Shown here: positions 1 through 8,763 of the stretch, piece by piece
Layout: the number at the start of each line of letters is the position of its first letter
Position numbering within the stretch: position 1 is the stretch's first letter
Source of the DNA: an uncultured Oscillospiraceae bacterium
GTDB lineage: Bacteria > Bacillota > Clostridia > Oscillospirales > Oscillospiraceae
Assembly (NCBI GenBank): GCA_947628975.1
Contig: CANRBW010000034.1
Span: 1-11,973, forward strand
Direction: 5' to 3'
Length of the DNA: 11,973 bases
Translations under genes and position numbers: made by a program
The notes under the pieces: model-generated
What the model was told of the DNA's origin: nothing
Database searches by the model: none
Seen by the model: only the letters and a program-made list of their open reading frames with translations

Positions 1-211
1 TGATGAAGTTGTTGATGTAGTCGACGTTGCCGATGGCGTTGCTGGCGTTGCTGCGGATGGCCTCCGTGGCGGGGATGTTGGAGACCAGAAGAGAGTCGAA
101 AAAGCCCAGGGAGGTGGAGAAGATCTGCTCGATCACAATGGGCAGGATCAGCCACAGCAGCTGTTTGCCTGTGAACAGGGTATATGTTTTTTTGGCCTTC
201 CCAGCGCCCAT
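1..211 (-). CDS. MATE-family efflux transporter, N-terminal part (partial at window edge)
   Basis: The first 70 codons of a minus-strand gene that runs off the left edge. The ATG at 209-211 is preceded by a GGGGAGGT ribosome binding site about 8 nt upstream. After a short basic start (MGAGKAKKTYTLFTG) comes a hydrophobic first helix, LLWLILPIVIEQIFSTSLGF, then FFDSLLVSNIP. This resembles the first transmembrane helix and loop of MATE (NorM/DinF-type) Na+- or H+-coupled multidrug exporters of the inner membrane. Only about 15% of a typical 450-residue protein is visible, so substrate and subfamily cannot be judged. It is divergent from the AraC-type regulator at 334, which may control it. Another polytopic flippase-like transporter remains possible. 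Confidence 0.7.
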   Translation of the reverse strand, partial: MGAGKAKKTYTLFTGKQLLWLILPIVIEQIFSTSLGFFDSLLVSNIPATEAIRSNASNAIGNVDYINNFI

Positions 212-243
212 CTGTCAGGACCTCCCCTATGCGGAACAAGAGT

Positions 244-272
244 ATGCTACCGTAGTTTTTCTTGATTTTCCA
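244..272 (-). promoter_or_regulatory. Possible promoter of the MATE gene, overlapping the divergent araC promoter
   Basis: On the minus strand a -10-like TAGCAT (244-249) lies 17 nt from a weak -35-like TGGAAA (267-272). The -35 overlaps the -35 of the divergent regulator promoter (262-290). Hexamer match only; the -35 is poor. Confidence 0.3.
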
Positions 273-290
273 CTGTTTTTCTGCTATCAT
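262..290 (+). promoter_or_regulatory. Sigma-A-type promoter of the AraC-family regulator
   Basis: TTGATT (262-267), a 17-nt spacer and TATCAT (285-290) put the transcription start near 297, 37 nt before the GTG start at 334. This argues against a TTG start at 262, which would lie inside the -35 box. Confidence 0.7.
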
Positions 291-333
291 ATTCCCGGAA
301 TACAGATTTTTCAACAAACAGGGGGGAGAGAGC

Positions 334-1173
334 GTGGAAAACGGGAGACCGGCCGGGCCGCCGGAGGCGCTGGAGGGCGTCTACGCCGAGACCGTCCACC
401 GGGACGCGGGCTTCGTCATGCCCCGGCCCCACTGCCACCCGTATTTCGAGCTGTTTTATGTGGAGAGCGGGTCCTGCCGCTTTTTTATCGAGAACAACCT
501 CTACGACATCTACCCCGGGGACTTCATGCTCATCCCGCCGGAGGTCTTCCACTCCACCCGCTACCCCTCCGGCCCCTGCCGGCGGGACGCCCTCCACTTC
601 GTCCGGGAGGACCTGGACCGGAGCGTGGCGGCGCTGATGCCGGGGGAGGAGGGGTTTTTCGCCGCGGTGCGCCTCTTCCAGACGCCGGAGGCCCTTCGGG
701 AGCGGATCGGGGCCCACTTCGCCCGGATGGTGGGGGAACAGCGGCTGGGGGACGCCCGCTCGGGGCCCATGCTCCGGGTCCTGCTCCAGGAGCTGCTTTT
801 GCTCTGCGGCCGGGAGTGCCGCTTTCTGGACGGCCTGCCGGAGGGGGTCCACACCACCGACCGGCAGATCGTCCAGGCCGCCCGGTACATCAGCGGCCAC
901 TACATGGAGCCGGTGAAGGCGGCGGACATCGCCGCCGCAGCGGGGTACAGCCCCAACTACCTGAGCCGGAAATTCCGGCGGTCGGTGGGCCTGGGCCTCC
1001 ACGAGTACCTGGTGTTCATCCGCCTTCAGCACGCCGCCAGCCAGCTGGTGACCACCGCCGACTCCATCACCGACATCGCCTTCCGCTGTGGCTTCTCCGA
1101 CAGCAACTACTTCAAAGACGCCTTCAAAAAGAGCTACGGCGTCACCCCCAGGGCCTACCGCCGCCGCCTCTGA
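334..1173 (+). CDS. AraC/XylS-family transcriptional regulator with N-terminal cupin domain
   Basis: A 279-residue cytoplasmic transcription factor. Residues ~25-80 look like the AraC-type cupin ligand pocket: H33 and H35 with E39, G46 at the strand turn, then PGD (61-63) and PPEVFH (68-73). The C-terminal ~100 residues form the double helix-turn-helix. The first helix pair is near 197-217 (ADIAAAAGYSPNYLSRKF). The second ends in the family signature RCGFSDSNYFKDAFKKSYG (251-269) followed by TPRAYR. The GTG start is chosen because an AGGGGGGAGAG ribosome binding site sits just upstream and the promoter at 262-290 excludes the longer frame. The effector is unknown; members of this architecture often sense sugars or small aromatics. 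Its placement back to back with a MATE exporter suggests it controls that pump. The family is clear, the target inferred. Confidence 0.93.
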   Translation: MENGRPAGPPEALEGVYAETVHRDAGFVMPRPHCHPYFELFYVESGSCRFFIENNLYDIYPGDFMLIPPEVFHSTRYPSGPCRRDALHFVREDLDRSVAALMPGEEGFFAAVRLFQTPEALRERIGAHFARMVGEQRLGDARSGPMLRVLLQELLLLCGRECRFLDGLPEGVHTTDRQIVQAARYISGHYMEPVKAADIAAAAGYSPNYLSRKFRRSVGLGLHEYLVFIRLQHAASQLVTTADSITDIAFRCGFSDSNYFKDAFKKSYGVTPRAYRRRL

Positions 1174-1194
1174 GCGGGAGAAGCGCCGCACCTA

Positions 1195-1223
1195 TTGACT
1201 TTTTGGGGCGGAACCGGTATAAT
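1195..1223 (+). promoter_or_regulatory. Strong sigma-A promoter of the methyltransferase-STAS gene
   Basis: TTGACT (1195-1200), exactly 17 nt, then a perfect TATAAT (1218-1223). It starts 22 nt after the araC stop codon, so the downstream gene has its own promoter. A TTG start at 1195 would coincide with the -35 box and is rejected. Confidence 0.85.
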
Positions 1224-1269
1224 GGCTCCGCTCCGCCGCGGGCGGAAGCTCGGCACAGGAGGAACGGAT

Positions 1270-2523
1270 ATGGACGAGATGCGGGAGCTGTGGGCGCGGA
1301 CCAACCCGGTGTTCAACACCGCCAAGACCACGCTGATGGATTTTTGCCTGTTCGGGGACGAGGACGCCCGCCTGCTGGCGGACCGGCTGGGTCTGCGGAC
1401 CGACTCGGTGATGGGGGAGAGCGAGCAGAAGGTGGTCTTCGGCGCCGCCAACGTGACGGTGATCGAGGCCCGCTACCGGGCCATGAACAACCTCATCCGG
1501 GCCACGGGGATAGGCACGGTGGTGGACCTCCCCTGCGGCTACACCCCCAGGGCCCTGAACGAGATGTTCCGGGACACGCACTACATCGGCTGTGACCTCC
1601 CGGCGGTGATCGACGCCCTGGCCCCGGTGATGGAGGAACTCCTCCGGGAGCGGGGCATCACCCGCAAGGAGTTCCACAGCGTGGACGCCACCAACTACCC
1701 CTCCCTCCGCCAGGCGCTGAACACCGTCCAGGGGGAGCTGTGCGTGACCACCGAGGGGCTGATCATGTACCTCAGCGACTCCGAACTGCGGGAGCTGTGC
1801 GCCAACATCCGCGCCGTGCTGAAGGAGTTCGGGGGCTGCTGGCTGGCCCACGACCCGGAGTCCAGCCCCATGACCATGGGGATCATGAAGGCGATGGTGG
1901 GGGAGGAGGCGCTGCGGACCATGCTCGCGGGCTGGAAGGCGTTCTCGGACAAGTCCGACCTGCCCACCCGGAGCACCGAGCTGAACGTGATGAACGTCAG
2001 CGCCCTGGACTACGAGGCCGGGGTGGCCCGGCTGAAGGACTTTTTGCGCTCGGTGGGCCTGCGGGCGGAGCGGGTGCCCATCGCCCGGTGTATGCCCCAG
2101 CTGAACAGCGCCGCCAATTTGCCCGCCCAGACCAGGGAGGCCCTGACCCGGGCCATCGGGCCGGTGTGCGTCTGGCAGATGACGGTGGACCCGGACTACC
2201 GGGAGGCGGAGGCGGACTTCTCCAGCGAGCACTTCGGGGTGGAGGTGAAGGTCCGGGGCGGCGCCATGGACATCGCCCTGCGGGGCCGGCTGGACTCCAT
2301 CACCGCGCCGGAGTTTCTGGCGGCGTACGAGCGGGCGGCGGCCGAGGCCGCGCCGGAGCGGATCGCCATCGACGCCTCCGCCCTGGAATACCTCTCCTCC
2401 GCGGGACTGCGGGTGCTGTTCATCCTCATCAAGCAGGTGGGGGCGGGCCACCTGACCGTCACCGGCCAGAACCAGACGGTGCGGGAGATCCTGGAGCAGA
2501 CCGGATTCTCGGAGATGCTTTGA
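1270..2523 (+). CDS. LCM-type SAM-dependent methyltransferase fused to a C-terminal STAS domain
   Basis: A 417-residue two-domain protein. Residues ~1-300 form a class I methyltransferase of the leucine carboxyl methyltransferase / COG3315 kind: SAM-binding motif VVDLPCGY (84-91), the acidic end of strand 2 in YIGCDLP (105-111), and the LCM-type TEGLIMYLS (161-169). Residues ~324-417 form a STAS domain like SpoIIAA-type anti-sigma antagonists, with the phosphorylatable-serine loop in EYLSSAGLRVL (S376/S377 within SSAGL). The ATG follows AGGAGG (1257-1262) by 7 nt. COG3315 enzymes are best known as O-methyltransferases, but the substrate here cannot be told. The STAS part suggests partner-switching control of the enzyme, or targeting to a kinase or anti-sigma complex; this is inference. 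There is no operon partner: a terminator follows at 2591. Confidence 0.85.
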   Translation: MDEMRELWARTNPVFNTAKTTLMDFCLFGDEDARLLADRLGLRTDSVMGESEQKVVFGAANVTVIEARYRAMNNLIRATGIGTVVDLPCGYTPRALNEMFRDTHYIGCDLPAVIDALAPVMEELLRERGITRKEFHSVDATNYPSLRQALNTVQGELCVTTEGLIMYLSDSELRELCANIRAVLKEFGGCWLAHDPESSPMTMGIMKAMVGEEALRTMLAGWKAFSDKSDLPTRSTELNVMNVSALDYEAGVARLKDFLRSVGLRAERVPIARCMPQLNSAANLPAQTREALTRAIGPVCVWQMTVDPDYREAEADFSSEHFGVEVKVRGGAMDIALRGRLDSITAPEFLAAYERAAAEAAPERIAIDASALEYLSSAGLRVLFILIKQVGAGHLTVTGQNQTVREILEQTGFSEML

Positions 2524-2590
2524 GCCCGGTAAAGCGGCGCCCCGGCCCGCGAAAAAATCGGCAAAGGAGTGGCCTCGCCGCTTCTTTGAC

Positions 2591-2638
2591 AAGCAAAGAC
2601 CCCGGCGGCCACAGGCCGCCGGGGTCCTCGTTTTGCTT
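2591..2638. terminator. Bidirectional intrinsic terminator between the methyltransferase-STAS and hsp20 genes
   Basis: A perfect 13-bp inverted repeat, GACCCCGGCGGCC (2598-2610) and its complement (2614-2626), with loop ACA. It is flanked by AAGCAAA (2591-2597) and TTTTGCTT (2631-2638), giving T-rich tails both ways. It lies between two convergent genes. Confidence 0.85.
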
Positions 2639-2662
2639 GCGGGTTTTGCTCTGCCGGGGGGA

Positions 2663-3124
2663 TCACTGGATCTCCAGCGTCCGGCTCTGGGGCTGGGTCT
2701 CCTGGCGCTTGGGCAGGGTGAGCTTCAGCACCCCGTCTTCGTACTTGGCCTTGATGCCGTCGGCCTCCACGCCGGAGACGTCGAAGGAGCGGGCGTACTG
2801 GCCGTAGGAGCGCTCCACGTGGATATAGCCCTGCTTCTTGTCCCCGTCCTCGTGCTGGGAGTGGCGCTGGGCGGAGATGGTGAGGGTGTCGCCGCTCAGC
2901 TCCAGGTGGATGTCCTCCTTGGCGAAGCCGGGCAGGTCGGCCTCCAGCAGGTAGCTGTCCCCCAGGTCCTGGATGTCGGTCTTGAACTCCGCCAGGTCGT
3001 TCTGGCCGAAGAACCGGAAGAAGGGGTCCCGGAAGAAGCGGCGCTCCATCTCATCCAGCTCCTGGAAGGGGTTCAGGGTGAGCTGACGGTCCCGGGCGCT
3101 ATGAACAGGTCTCAGTTCAAACAT
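2663..3124 (-). CDS. Small heat-shock protein, Hsp20/alpha-crystallin family
   Basis: A 153-residue ATP-independent cytoplasmic holdase that binds unfolding proteins. The N-terminal arm is rich in Phe and Arg (FQELDEMERRFFRDPFFRFF, ~20-39). The alpha-crystallin domain runs from ~45 to 140, with EADLPGFAKEDI (61-72), ERSYGQYARSFD (104-115) and the hallmark GVLKLTLPK (131-139). The C-terminal LEI (150-152) matches the short I/L-x-I oligomerisation motif. Length is normal. The ATG at 3122-3124 follows AGGAGGT by about 8 nt. A perfect CIRCE operator lies ~163 bp upstream at 3287-3313, so HrcA repression is likely. A -10 candidate TACAAT (minus, 3277-3282) next to CIRCE and another, TATACT (3231-3236), are present, but neither has a good -35. 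It shares a bidirectional terminator with the methyltransferase gene. Confidence 0.95.
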   Translation of the reverse strand: MFELRPVHSARDRQLTLNPFQELDEMERRFFRDPFFRFFGQNDLAEFKTDIQDLGDSYLLEADLPGFAKEDIHLELSGDTLTISAQRHSQHEDGDKKQGYIHVERSYGQYARSFDVSGVEADGIKAKYEDGVLKLTLPKRQETQPQSRTLEIQ

Positions 3125-3286
3125 GATCCATACCTCCTATCCTCTGCCCGCCGCGCCGGGCGGCCCCGGCGGACGGGCGGCGTCCGGGACCGCGCCGGAG
3201 GGGCTTCGTTTTCCCCTCCTGACAAGACAGAGTATACCCGGAAATATCCTGTGAACTGTGTCCGTTCTATGAAGGAATTGTAAACT

Positions 3287-3313
3287 TTAGCACTCTCGAC
3301 ATGAGAGTGCTAA
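3287..3313. promoter_or_regulatory. CIRCE operator (HrcA binding site)
   Basis: TTAGCACTC (3287-3295), nine bases, then GAGTGCTAA (3305-3313): a full match to the CIRCE consensus bound by the heat-shock repressor HrcA in Firmicutes. It sits in the intergenic region shared by divergent hsp20 (minus) and the nitroreductase gene (plus), ending 21 bp before the nitroreductase -35. Confidence 0.95.
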
Positions 3314-3334
3314 TCCCGACCCTCCGGTCCGCCC

Positions 3335-3363
3335 TTGCATTTTGCCCCGGAGATGGCTACAAT
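3335..3363 (+). promoter_or_regulatory. Sigma-A promoter of the nitroreductase gene
   Basis: TTGCAT (3335-3340), 17 nt, TACAAT (3358-3363). CIRCE lies just upstream of the -35 rather than over it. Confidence 0.7.
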
Positions 3364-3414
3364 AGAGGCGGAACGGACCGCGCGGGTCCGAGTTTGAGCA
3401 AGGAGGAGATCCCC

Positions 3415-3948
3415 ATGAACGACATTTTCCAGGCCATGGAGCGGCGCAGCTCCACCAGGGGCTACACCCCGGAGGCCCTCACCGAGGCGGAGCTGGAGGT
3501 CCTGCTCCGGGCGGGGCTCCAGGCCCCCACGGCCACCAACCGGCAGGAGATCCACATCACCGTGGTCCGGGACGGCCACCCCGTCCTGGCGGAGATCGAG
3601 GCGGAGAAGAACGCCCTGGCGGGCCAGACCCCGGCGGAGAACTTCTACTACGGCGCGCCCACGGTGCTGTTCCTCAGCGCGGAGGAGAGTTTTTCCTGGA
3701 GCGCGGTGGACGCGGGCATCGCCGTGGAGAACATCGCCCTGGCCGCCCAGGGGCTGGGGCTGGGCAGCGTCATCATCGGCTGCGTGAAGAAGGCCCTGGC
3801 CGGGCCGCGGCGGGAGCGCTTTGCCCAGGCCCTGCGCTTCCCGGAGGGGTACGGCTTCCAGATCGCCATCGCCGTGGGCCACCCGGCCAAGACCAAGGAG
3901 CCCCACACCTACGACCCGGCCCGGAGCGTGACCCGGCTGGAGGGGTGA
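3415..3948 (+). CDS. Nitroreductase-family FMN oxidoreductase
   Basis: A 177-residue protein of the nitroreductase / NADPH-flavin oxidoreductase fold; FMN enzymes of this family work as cytoplasmic homodimers with NAD(P)H. The FMN-phosphate motif appears near the start as RRSSTRGY (10-17). The substrate-side segment is QAPTATNRQ (36-44), and the helix plus loop DAGIAVENIALAAQGLGLGSVIIG (99-122) is typical of the family core. The ATG is set by AGGAGG (3401-3406) with 8-nt spacing; longer in-frame starts would precede the promoter. The natural acceptor cannot be read from sequence, since family members reduce nitroaromatics, quinones, flavins or enones. The short length fits the compact clostridial NfsA/NfsB-like group. 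It may share heat-shock control with hsp20 through CIRCE, although the operator lies upstream of its promoter. Confidence 0.92.
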   Translation: MNDIFQAMERRSSTRGYTPEALTEAELEVLLRAGLQAPTATNRQEIHITVVRDGHPVLAEIEAEKNALAGQTPAENFYYGAPTVLFLSAEESFSWSAVDAGIAVENIALAAQGLGLGSVIIGCVKKALAGPRRERFAQALRFPEGYGFQIAIAVGHPAKTKEPHTYDPARSVTRLEG

Positions 3949-3961
3949 GCGCCGCCCCCTC

Positions 3962-3990
3962 TTGCCAAACGGGGCCGGATGGGGTACAAT
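3962..3990 (+). promoter_or_regulatory. Sigma-A promoter of the UPF0210 gene
   Basis: TTGCCA (3962-3967), 17 nt, TACAAT (3985-3990), starting 14 nt after the nitroreductase stop. The gene is therefore probably transcribed from its own promoter. Confidence 0.7.
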
Positions 3991-4064
3991 GACCCAAGGC
4001 GGCCGCAGGCCGTATGTCCGCCGCGGGCAACGGAAGACAGAGCCGCGCACAGGGGGAGAGCGCC

Positions 4065-5429
4065 ATGCCCATGTTCAACCAAAACGAGATCCTGGACACC
4101 ATCCATATGATCGACCAGCAGCACCTGGACGTGCGGACCATCACCATGGGGGTCTCCCTGCTGGACTGCTGTGACCCGGACCCCGCCGTCGCCTGCCGGA
4201 AGATCTACGACAAGATCGTCCGCTCCGCCAAGGACCTGGTCCGGACCGGGGAGGAGATCGAGACGGAGTTCGGCATCCCCATCGTCAACAAGCGCATCTC
4301 GGTGACCCCCATGGCCCTGGTGGCCGGGGCCAGCGACACGGAGGACTACCTCCCCTTCGCCCAGGCCATGGACCGGGCGGCCAGGGAGGTGGGGGTGAAC
4401 TTCATCGGGGGCTTCTCCGCCCTGGTGCAGAAGGGGATGACCCCCGCGGACCGGCGGCTCATCGCCGCCATCCCCCGGGCCCTGGCCCAGACGGAGGTGG
4501 TCTGCGCCAGCGTCAACGTGGGCTCCACCAAGGCGGGGATCAACATGGACGCGGTGGCCCTCATGGGCCGCACCGTCAAGGAGACCGCCGCCCTCACCGC
4601 CCACCGGGGCGGGTACGGCTGCGCCAAGCTGGTGGTGTTCTGCAACGCCGTGGAGGACAACCCCTTCATGGCCGGGGCCTTCCACGGCGTGGGGGAGGGG
4701 GACCGGGTGATCAACGTGGGGGTCTCCGGCCCCGGCGTGGTCCACCACGCCCTCCAGGCGGTGAAGGGCCAGAGCCTGGACGTGGTGGCGGAGACGGTGA
4801 AGAAGACCGCCTTCCGGGTGACCCGGATGGGCCAGCTGGTGGCCCAGGAGGCCAGCCGCCGCCTGGGGGCCGCCTTCGGCATCGTGGACCTGTCCCTGGC
4901 CCCCACCCCCGCGGTGGGGGACAGCGTGGCCCGCATCCTGGAGGAGATGGGGCTGGAGACCTGCGGCACCCACGGCACCACCGCCGCCCTGGCCCTGTTG
5001 AACGACGCGGTGAAGAAGGGCGGCGTGATGGCCAGCTCCAGCGTGGGCGGCCTCAGCGGCGCCTTCATCCCCGTCAGCGAGGACGAGGGGATGATCGCCG
5101 CGGCCGAGAGCGGCGTGCTGTGCCTGGACAAGCTGGAGGCCATGACCTGCGTGTGCTCGGTGGGGCTGGACATGATCGCCGTCCCCGGGGACACCCCGGC
5201 GGAGACCCTCGCCGCCATCATCGCCGACGAGGCCGCCATCGGCATGGTCAACAACAAGACCACCGCCGTGCGCCTCATCCCCGCGCCGGGGAAGGGCGTG
5301 GGGGAGGTGGTGGAGTTCGGCGGGCTGCTGGGCACCGCCCCGGTGATGCCGGTCCACCCCCAGGGGAGCGCCCCCTTCATCGCCCGGGGCGGCCGGATCC
5401 CCGCGCCGCTCCAGAGCCTGAAGAACTGA
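4065..5429 (+). CDS. UPF0210 (DUF711, PFL-fold) family protein
   Basis: A 454-residue cytoplasmic protein, full length for UPF0210 (usually ~445-455). Conserved stretches seen from N to C: IRTITMG-like VRTITMGVSLLDCCDPD, GIPIVNKRISVTP, GVNFIGGFSALVQKG, CASVNVGSTKAGINMDAV, VEDNPFMAGAFHGVGEGD, NVGVSGPGVV, LAPTPAVGDSVARILEE, CGTHGTTAALALLND, PVSEDEGMIAA and GGLLGTAPVMPV. The family has a pyruvate-formate-lyase / anaerobic ribonucleotide-reductase-like barrel, but its reaction is not known to me, so none is assigned. The start at 4065 follows AGGGGGAG (4051-4058); an ATG at 4071 is also possible. In many Gram-positives the gene follows a small ACT-domain gene (UPF0237); here none is adjacent. The SDR gene starts 100 nt downstream. 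Confidence 0.95.
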   Translation: MPMFNQNEILDTIHMIDQQHLDVRTITMGVSLLDCCDPDPAVACRKIYDKIVRSAKDLVRTGEEIETEFGIPIVNKRISVTPMALVAGASDTEDYLPFAQAMDRAAREVGVNFIGGFSALVQKGMTPADRRLIAAIPRALAQTEVVCASVNVGSTKAGINMDAVALMGRTVKETAALTAHRGGYGCAKLVVFCNAVEDNPFMAGAFHGVGEGDRVINVGVSGPGVVHHALQAVKGQSLDVVAETVKKTAFRVTRMGQLVAQEASRRLGAAFGIVDLSLAPTPAVGDSVARILEEMGLETCGTHGTTAALALLNDAVKKGGVMASSSVGGLSGAFIPVSEDEGMIAAAESGVLCLDKLEAMTCVCSVGLDMIAVPGDTPAETLAAIIADEAAIGMVNNKTTAVRLIPAPGKGVGEVVEFGGLLGTAPVMPVHPQGSAPFIARGGRIPAPLQSLKN

Positions 5430-5432
5430 CCG

Positions 5433-5473
5433 GCCCTGCCCGGCGGGGCGGCTAGGTCCGGGGCGGGCAGGGC
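5433..5473 (+). terminator. Possible weak terminator or attenuator hairpin after the UPF0210 gene
   Basis: GCCCTGCCCG (5433-5442) pairs with CGGGCAGGGC (5464-5473) around a 21-nt loop and is followed by a short TACTTTT. The T-run is weak, so partial read-through into the SDR gene is plausible. No convincing promoter was found for the SDR gene. Confidence 0.4.
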
Positions 5474-5529
5474 ATACTTTTGGGAAAGACCGGCCAAGGC
5501 CGGAAACAACATTCAGGAGGGGATCGGAT

Positions 5530-6276
5530 ATGCTGCTCAAGGAGAAGATCGCCGTCGTCACCGGCGGCACACGGGGGATCGGCTACGCCATCGTCAGGGC
5601 CTTTTTGGAAGAGGGGGCCACGGTGGTGCTGTGCGGGTCCCGGCAGGAGACGGTGGACAAGGCCCTGGCCTCCCTCCGGGCGGAGAACGCCCAGTGGCCG
5701 GTGGAGGGCATCTGCCCCAGCCTCACCGACTACGCCACCGTCAAGGCCGCCTTCGACGGGGTGGAGAAGAAATACGGCCGCATCGACATCCTGGTGAACA
5801 ACGCCGGGGTCTCCGCCTCGGAGAAGATCGGCGACTACACCCCCGAGATGTTCACCAAGACCATGGACCTGAACGTCACCGCCGTCTTCCACTGCGTCCG
5901 GGCGGTGGTGGACGGGATGAAGGCCCGCCACAGCGGCGTGATCCTCAACACCTCCAGCATGGTCAGCCGGTACGCCCAGCCCGGCGGCGTGGCCTACCCC
6001 ACCAGCAAGTTCGCCGTCAACGGCATGACCCTGGCCCTGGCCAGGGAGCTGGGGCCCGACGGCATCCGGGTCAACGCCGTGGCCCCCGGCGTCACCAGGA
6101 CCGACATGGTGGCCGCCCTGCCGGAGAGCATGATCGCCCCCCTGGTGGCCCAGATCCCCCTGCGGCGGATCGGCGAGCCGGAGGACGTGGCCAACGCCTT
6201 CGTCTTCCTGGCCAGCGACAAGGCCAGCTATATCTCCGGCCAGGTGCTGGGGGTGGACGGCCTGGCCCGGTCCTGA
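5530..6276 (+). CDS. Short-chain dehydrogenase/reductase (FabG-like classical SDR)
   Basis: A 248-residue NAD(P)H-dependent cytoplasmic oxidoreductase of the classical SDR family, of normal length. It shows the cofactor loop TGGTRGIG (11-18), NNAG (90-93), and catalytic S143, Y156 and K160 in YPTSK, with the usual 13-residue Ser-Tyr spacing. RVNAVAPGVTRTDM follows, then the C-terminal GQVLGVDG. R15 after the glycine loop hints at NADP(H), weakly. The best general match is 3-oxoacyl-ACP reductase / glucose-1-dehydrogenase-like; hydroxysteroid dehydrogenases of gut Clostridia share the same fold, so the substrate stays open. The ATG follows AGGAGGGGATCGGAT. It lacks an obvious promoter and may be transcribed with the UPF0210 gene. 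No acyl-carrier or other fatty-acid genes are next to it, which weighs against a housekeeping fabG. Confidence 0.93.
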   Translation: MLLKEKIAVVTGGTRGIGYAIVRAFLEEGATVVLCGSRQETVDKALASLRAENAQWPVEGICPSLTDYATVKAAFDGVEKKYGRIDILVNNAGVSASEKIGDYTPEMFTKTMDLNVTAVFHCVRAVVDGMKARHSGVILNTSSMVSRYAQPGGVAYPTSKFAVNGMTLALARELGPDGIRVNAVAPGVTRTDMVAALPESMIAPLVAQIPLRRIGEPEDVANAFVFLASDKASYISGQVLGVDGLARS

Positions 6277-6310
6277 CCTGTCGGCCGGAGTTTCGCGCAA
6301 AAAGACAAAA

Positions 6311-6332
6311 CGCCCCCGGCGGGCCGGGGGCG
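6311..6332 (-). terminator. Second (distal) hairpin terminator for the ferredoxin gene
   Basis: CGCCCCCGGC (6311-6320) and its complement (6323-6332) form a near-contiguous palindrome. On the minus strand it is followed by TTTTGTCTTTTT, so it works as a terminator in the ferredoxin direction. On the plus strand no T-run follows. Confidence 0.6.
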
Positions 6333-6347
6333 CGCAGACAAAAAAGC

Positions 6348-6381
6348 AAGGGGCGCGGCGGAGAGATCCGCCGCGCCCCTT
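6348..6381 (-). terminator. Intrinsic terminator of the ferredoxin gene
   Basis: A 15-bp perfect stem: AAGGGGCGCGGCGGA (6348-6362), loop GAGA, complement 6367-6381. On the minus strand it is followed by GCTTTTTTG. It lies 16 nt after the ferredoxin stop codon. On the plus strand only TTT follows, so it may stop SDR transcription less well. Confidence 0.8.
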
Positions 6382-6397
6382 TGGTCTGGGGATGTAA

Positions 6398-6568
6398 TCA
6401 GCCCTGGGCGATGGCGCCCACGGGGCAGTTGGCCGCGCAGTTGCCGCAGTCAATGCAGGCGTCGGCGTCGATCACGTACTGGGCGTCGCCCTGGGAGATG
6501 GCGCCCACGGGGCAGCCGCCCTCACAGGTGCCGCAGCTGATGCAGTCGCTGCTGATCTTGTAAGCCAT
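6398..6568 (-). CDS. Clostridial-type 2[4Fe-4S] ferredoxin, 56 residues
   Basis: A very small soluble electron carrier. Two consecutive CxxCxxCxxxCP motifs are present: C9, C12, C15, C19 with P20, and C38, C41, C44, C48 with P49. Each binds part of two low-potential [4Fe-4S] clusters. The two halves are a visible internal duplication (CPVGAI at 19-24 and 48-53). Length and the MAYKISxxC start match clostridial ferredoxins that feed hydrogenases, pyruvate:ferredoxin oxidoreductase and similar anaerobic enzymes. The ATG at 6566-6568 follows GGAGGT (6577-6582) by 8 nt, and the stop is TGA at 6398-6400. It is a single-gene unit with its own promoter and strong terminators, convergent to the SDR gene and divergent from clp. 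It is easily missed because of its size. Confidence 0.97.
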   Translation of the reverse strand: MAYKISSDCISCGTCEGGCPVGAISQGDAQYVIDADACIDCGNCAANCPVGAIAQG

Positions 6569-6606
6569 TGGAATACACCTCCGTTCAGACTGAAAATCAT
6601 ACGCGC

Positions 6607-6621
6607 GACGGCTGGGCCGTC
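6607..6621 (-). other. Small hairpin in the ferredoxin 5' untranslated region
   Basis: GACGGC (6607-6612), loop TGG, GCCGTC (6616-6621), between the ferredoxin promoter and its ribosome binding site. It may stabilise the mRNA; it is too small to claim regulation. Confidence 0.35.
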
Positions 6622-6628
6622 TGGATTC

Positions 6629-6656
6629 ATTCTACCACAGATTTTGAAAATTGCAA
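6629..6656 (-). promoter_or_regulatory. Promoter of the ferredoxin gene
   Basis: On the minus strand, TTGCAA (6651-6656), a 16-nt spacer and TAGAAT (6629-6634) with an upstream TG-containing extension (GTGG). The predicted start is near 6622, about 54 nt before the ATG. Confidence 0.65.
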
Positions 6657-6751
6657 CGGTTATTTTTCCGCCCCCGGCGGCGGTCTTTGCCCCTGTATAA
6701 CCGGTCCTCCCTCTGGCAAAACTGGAAGCAGAAGAAAAAGGAGGGAGCGCA

Positions 6752-8761
<2,010 letters not shown>

Positions 8762-8763
8762 CC

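Noticed and set aside
27..1595. A 522-codon plus-strand frame over the MATE, araC and methyltransferase region
   Set aside because: It crosses real genes in another frame, is full of Gly/Pro/Arg/Ala low-complexity sequence typical of a high-GC shadow frame, and includes the promoter regions.
3909..5570. Long minus-strand frames opposite the UPF0210 and SDR genes
   Set aside because: They are antisense shadows with His/Gly/Ala-rich composition and no motif; the plus-strand proteins are clearly conserved families.
6696..6701. TATAAC as the -10 box of the clp promoter
   Set aside because: The -35 region at the proper distance is CCCGGC, with no resemblance to TTGACA, and there is no TGn extension; it is too weak to list as a feature.
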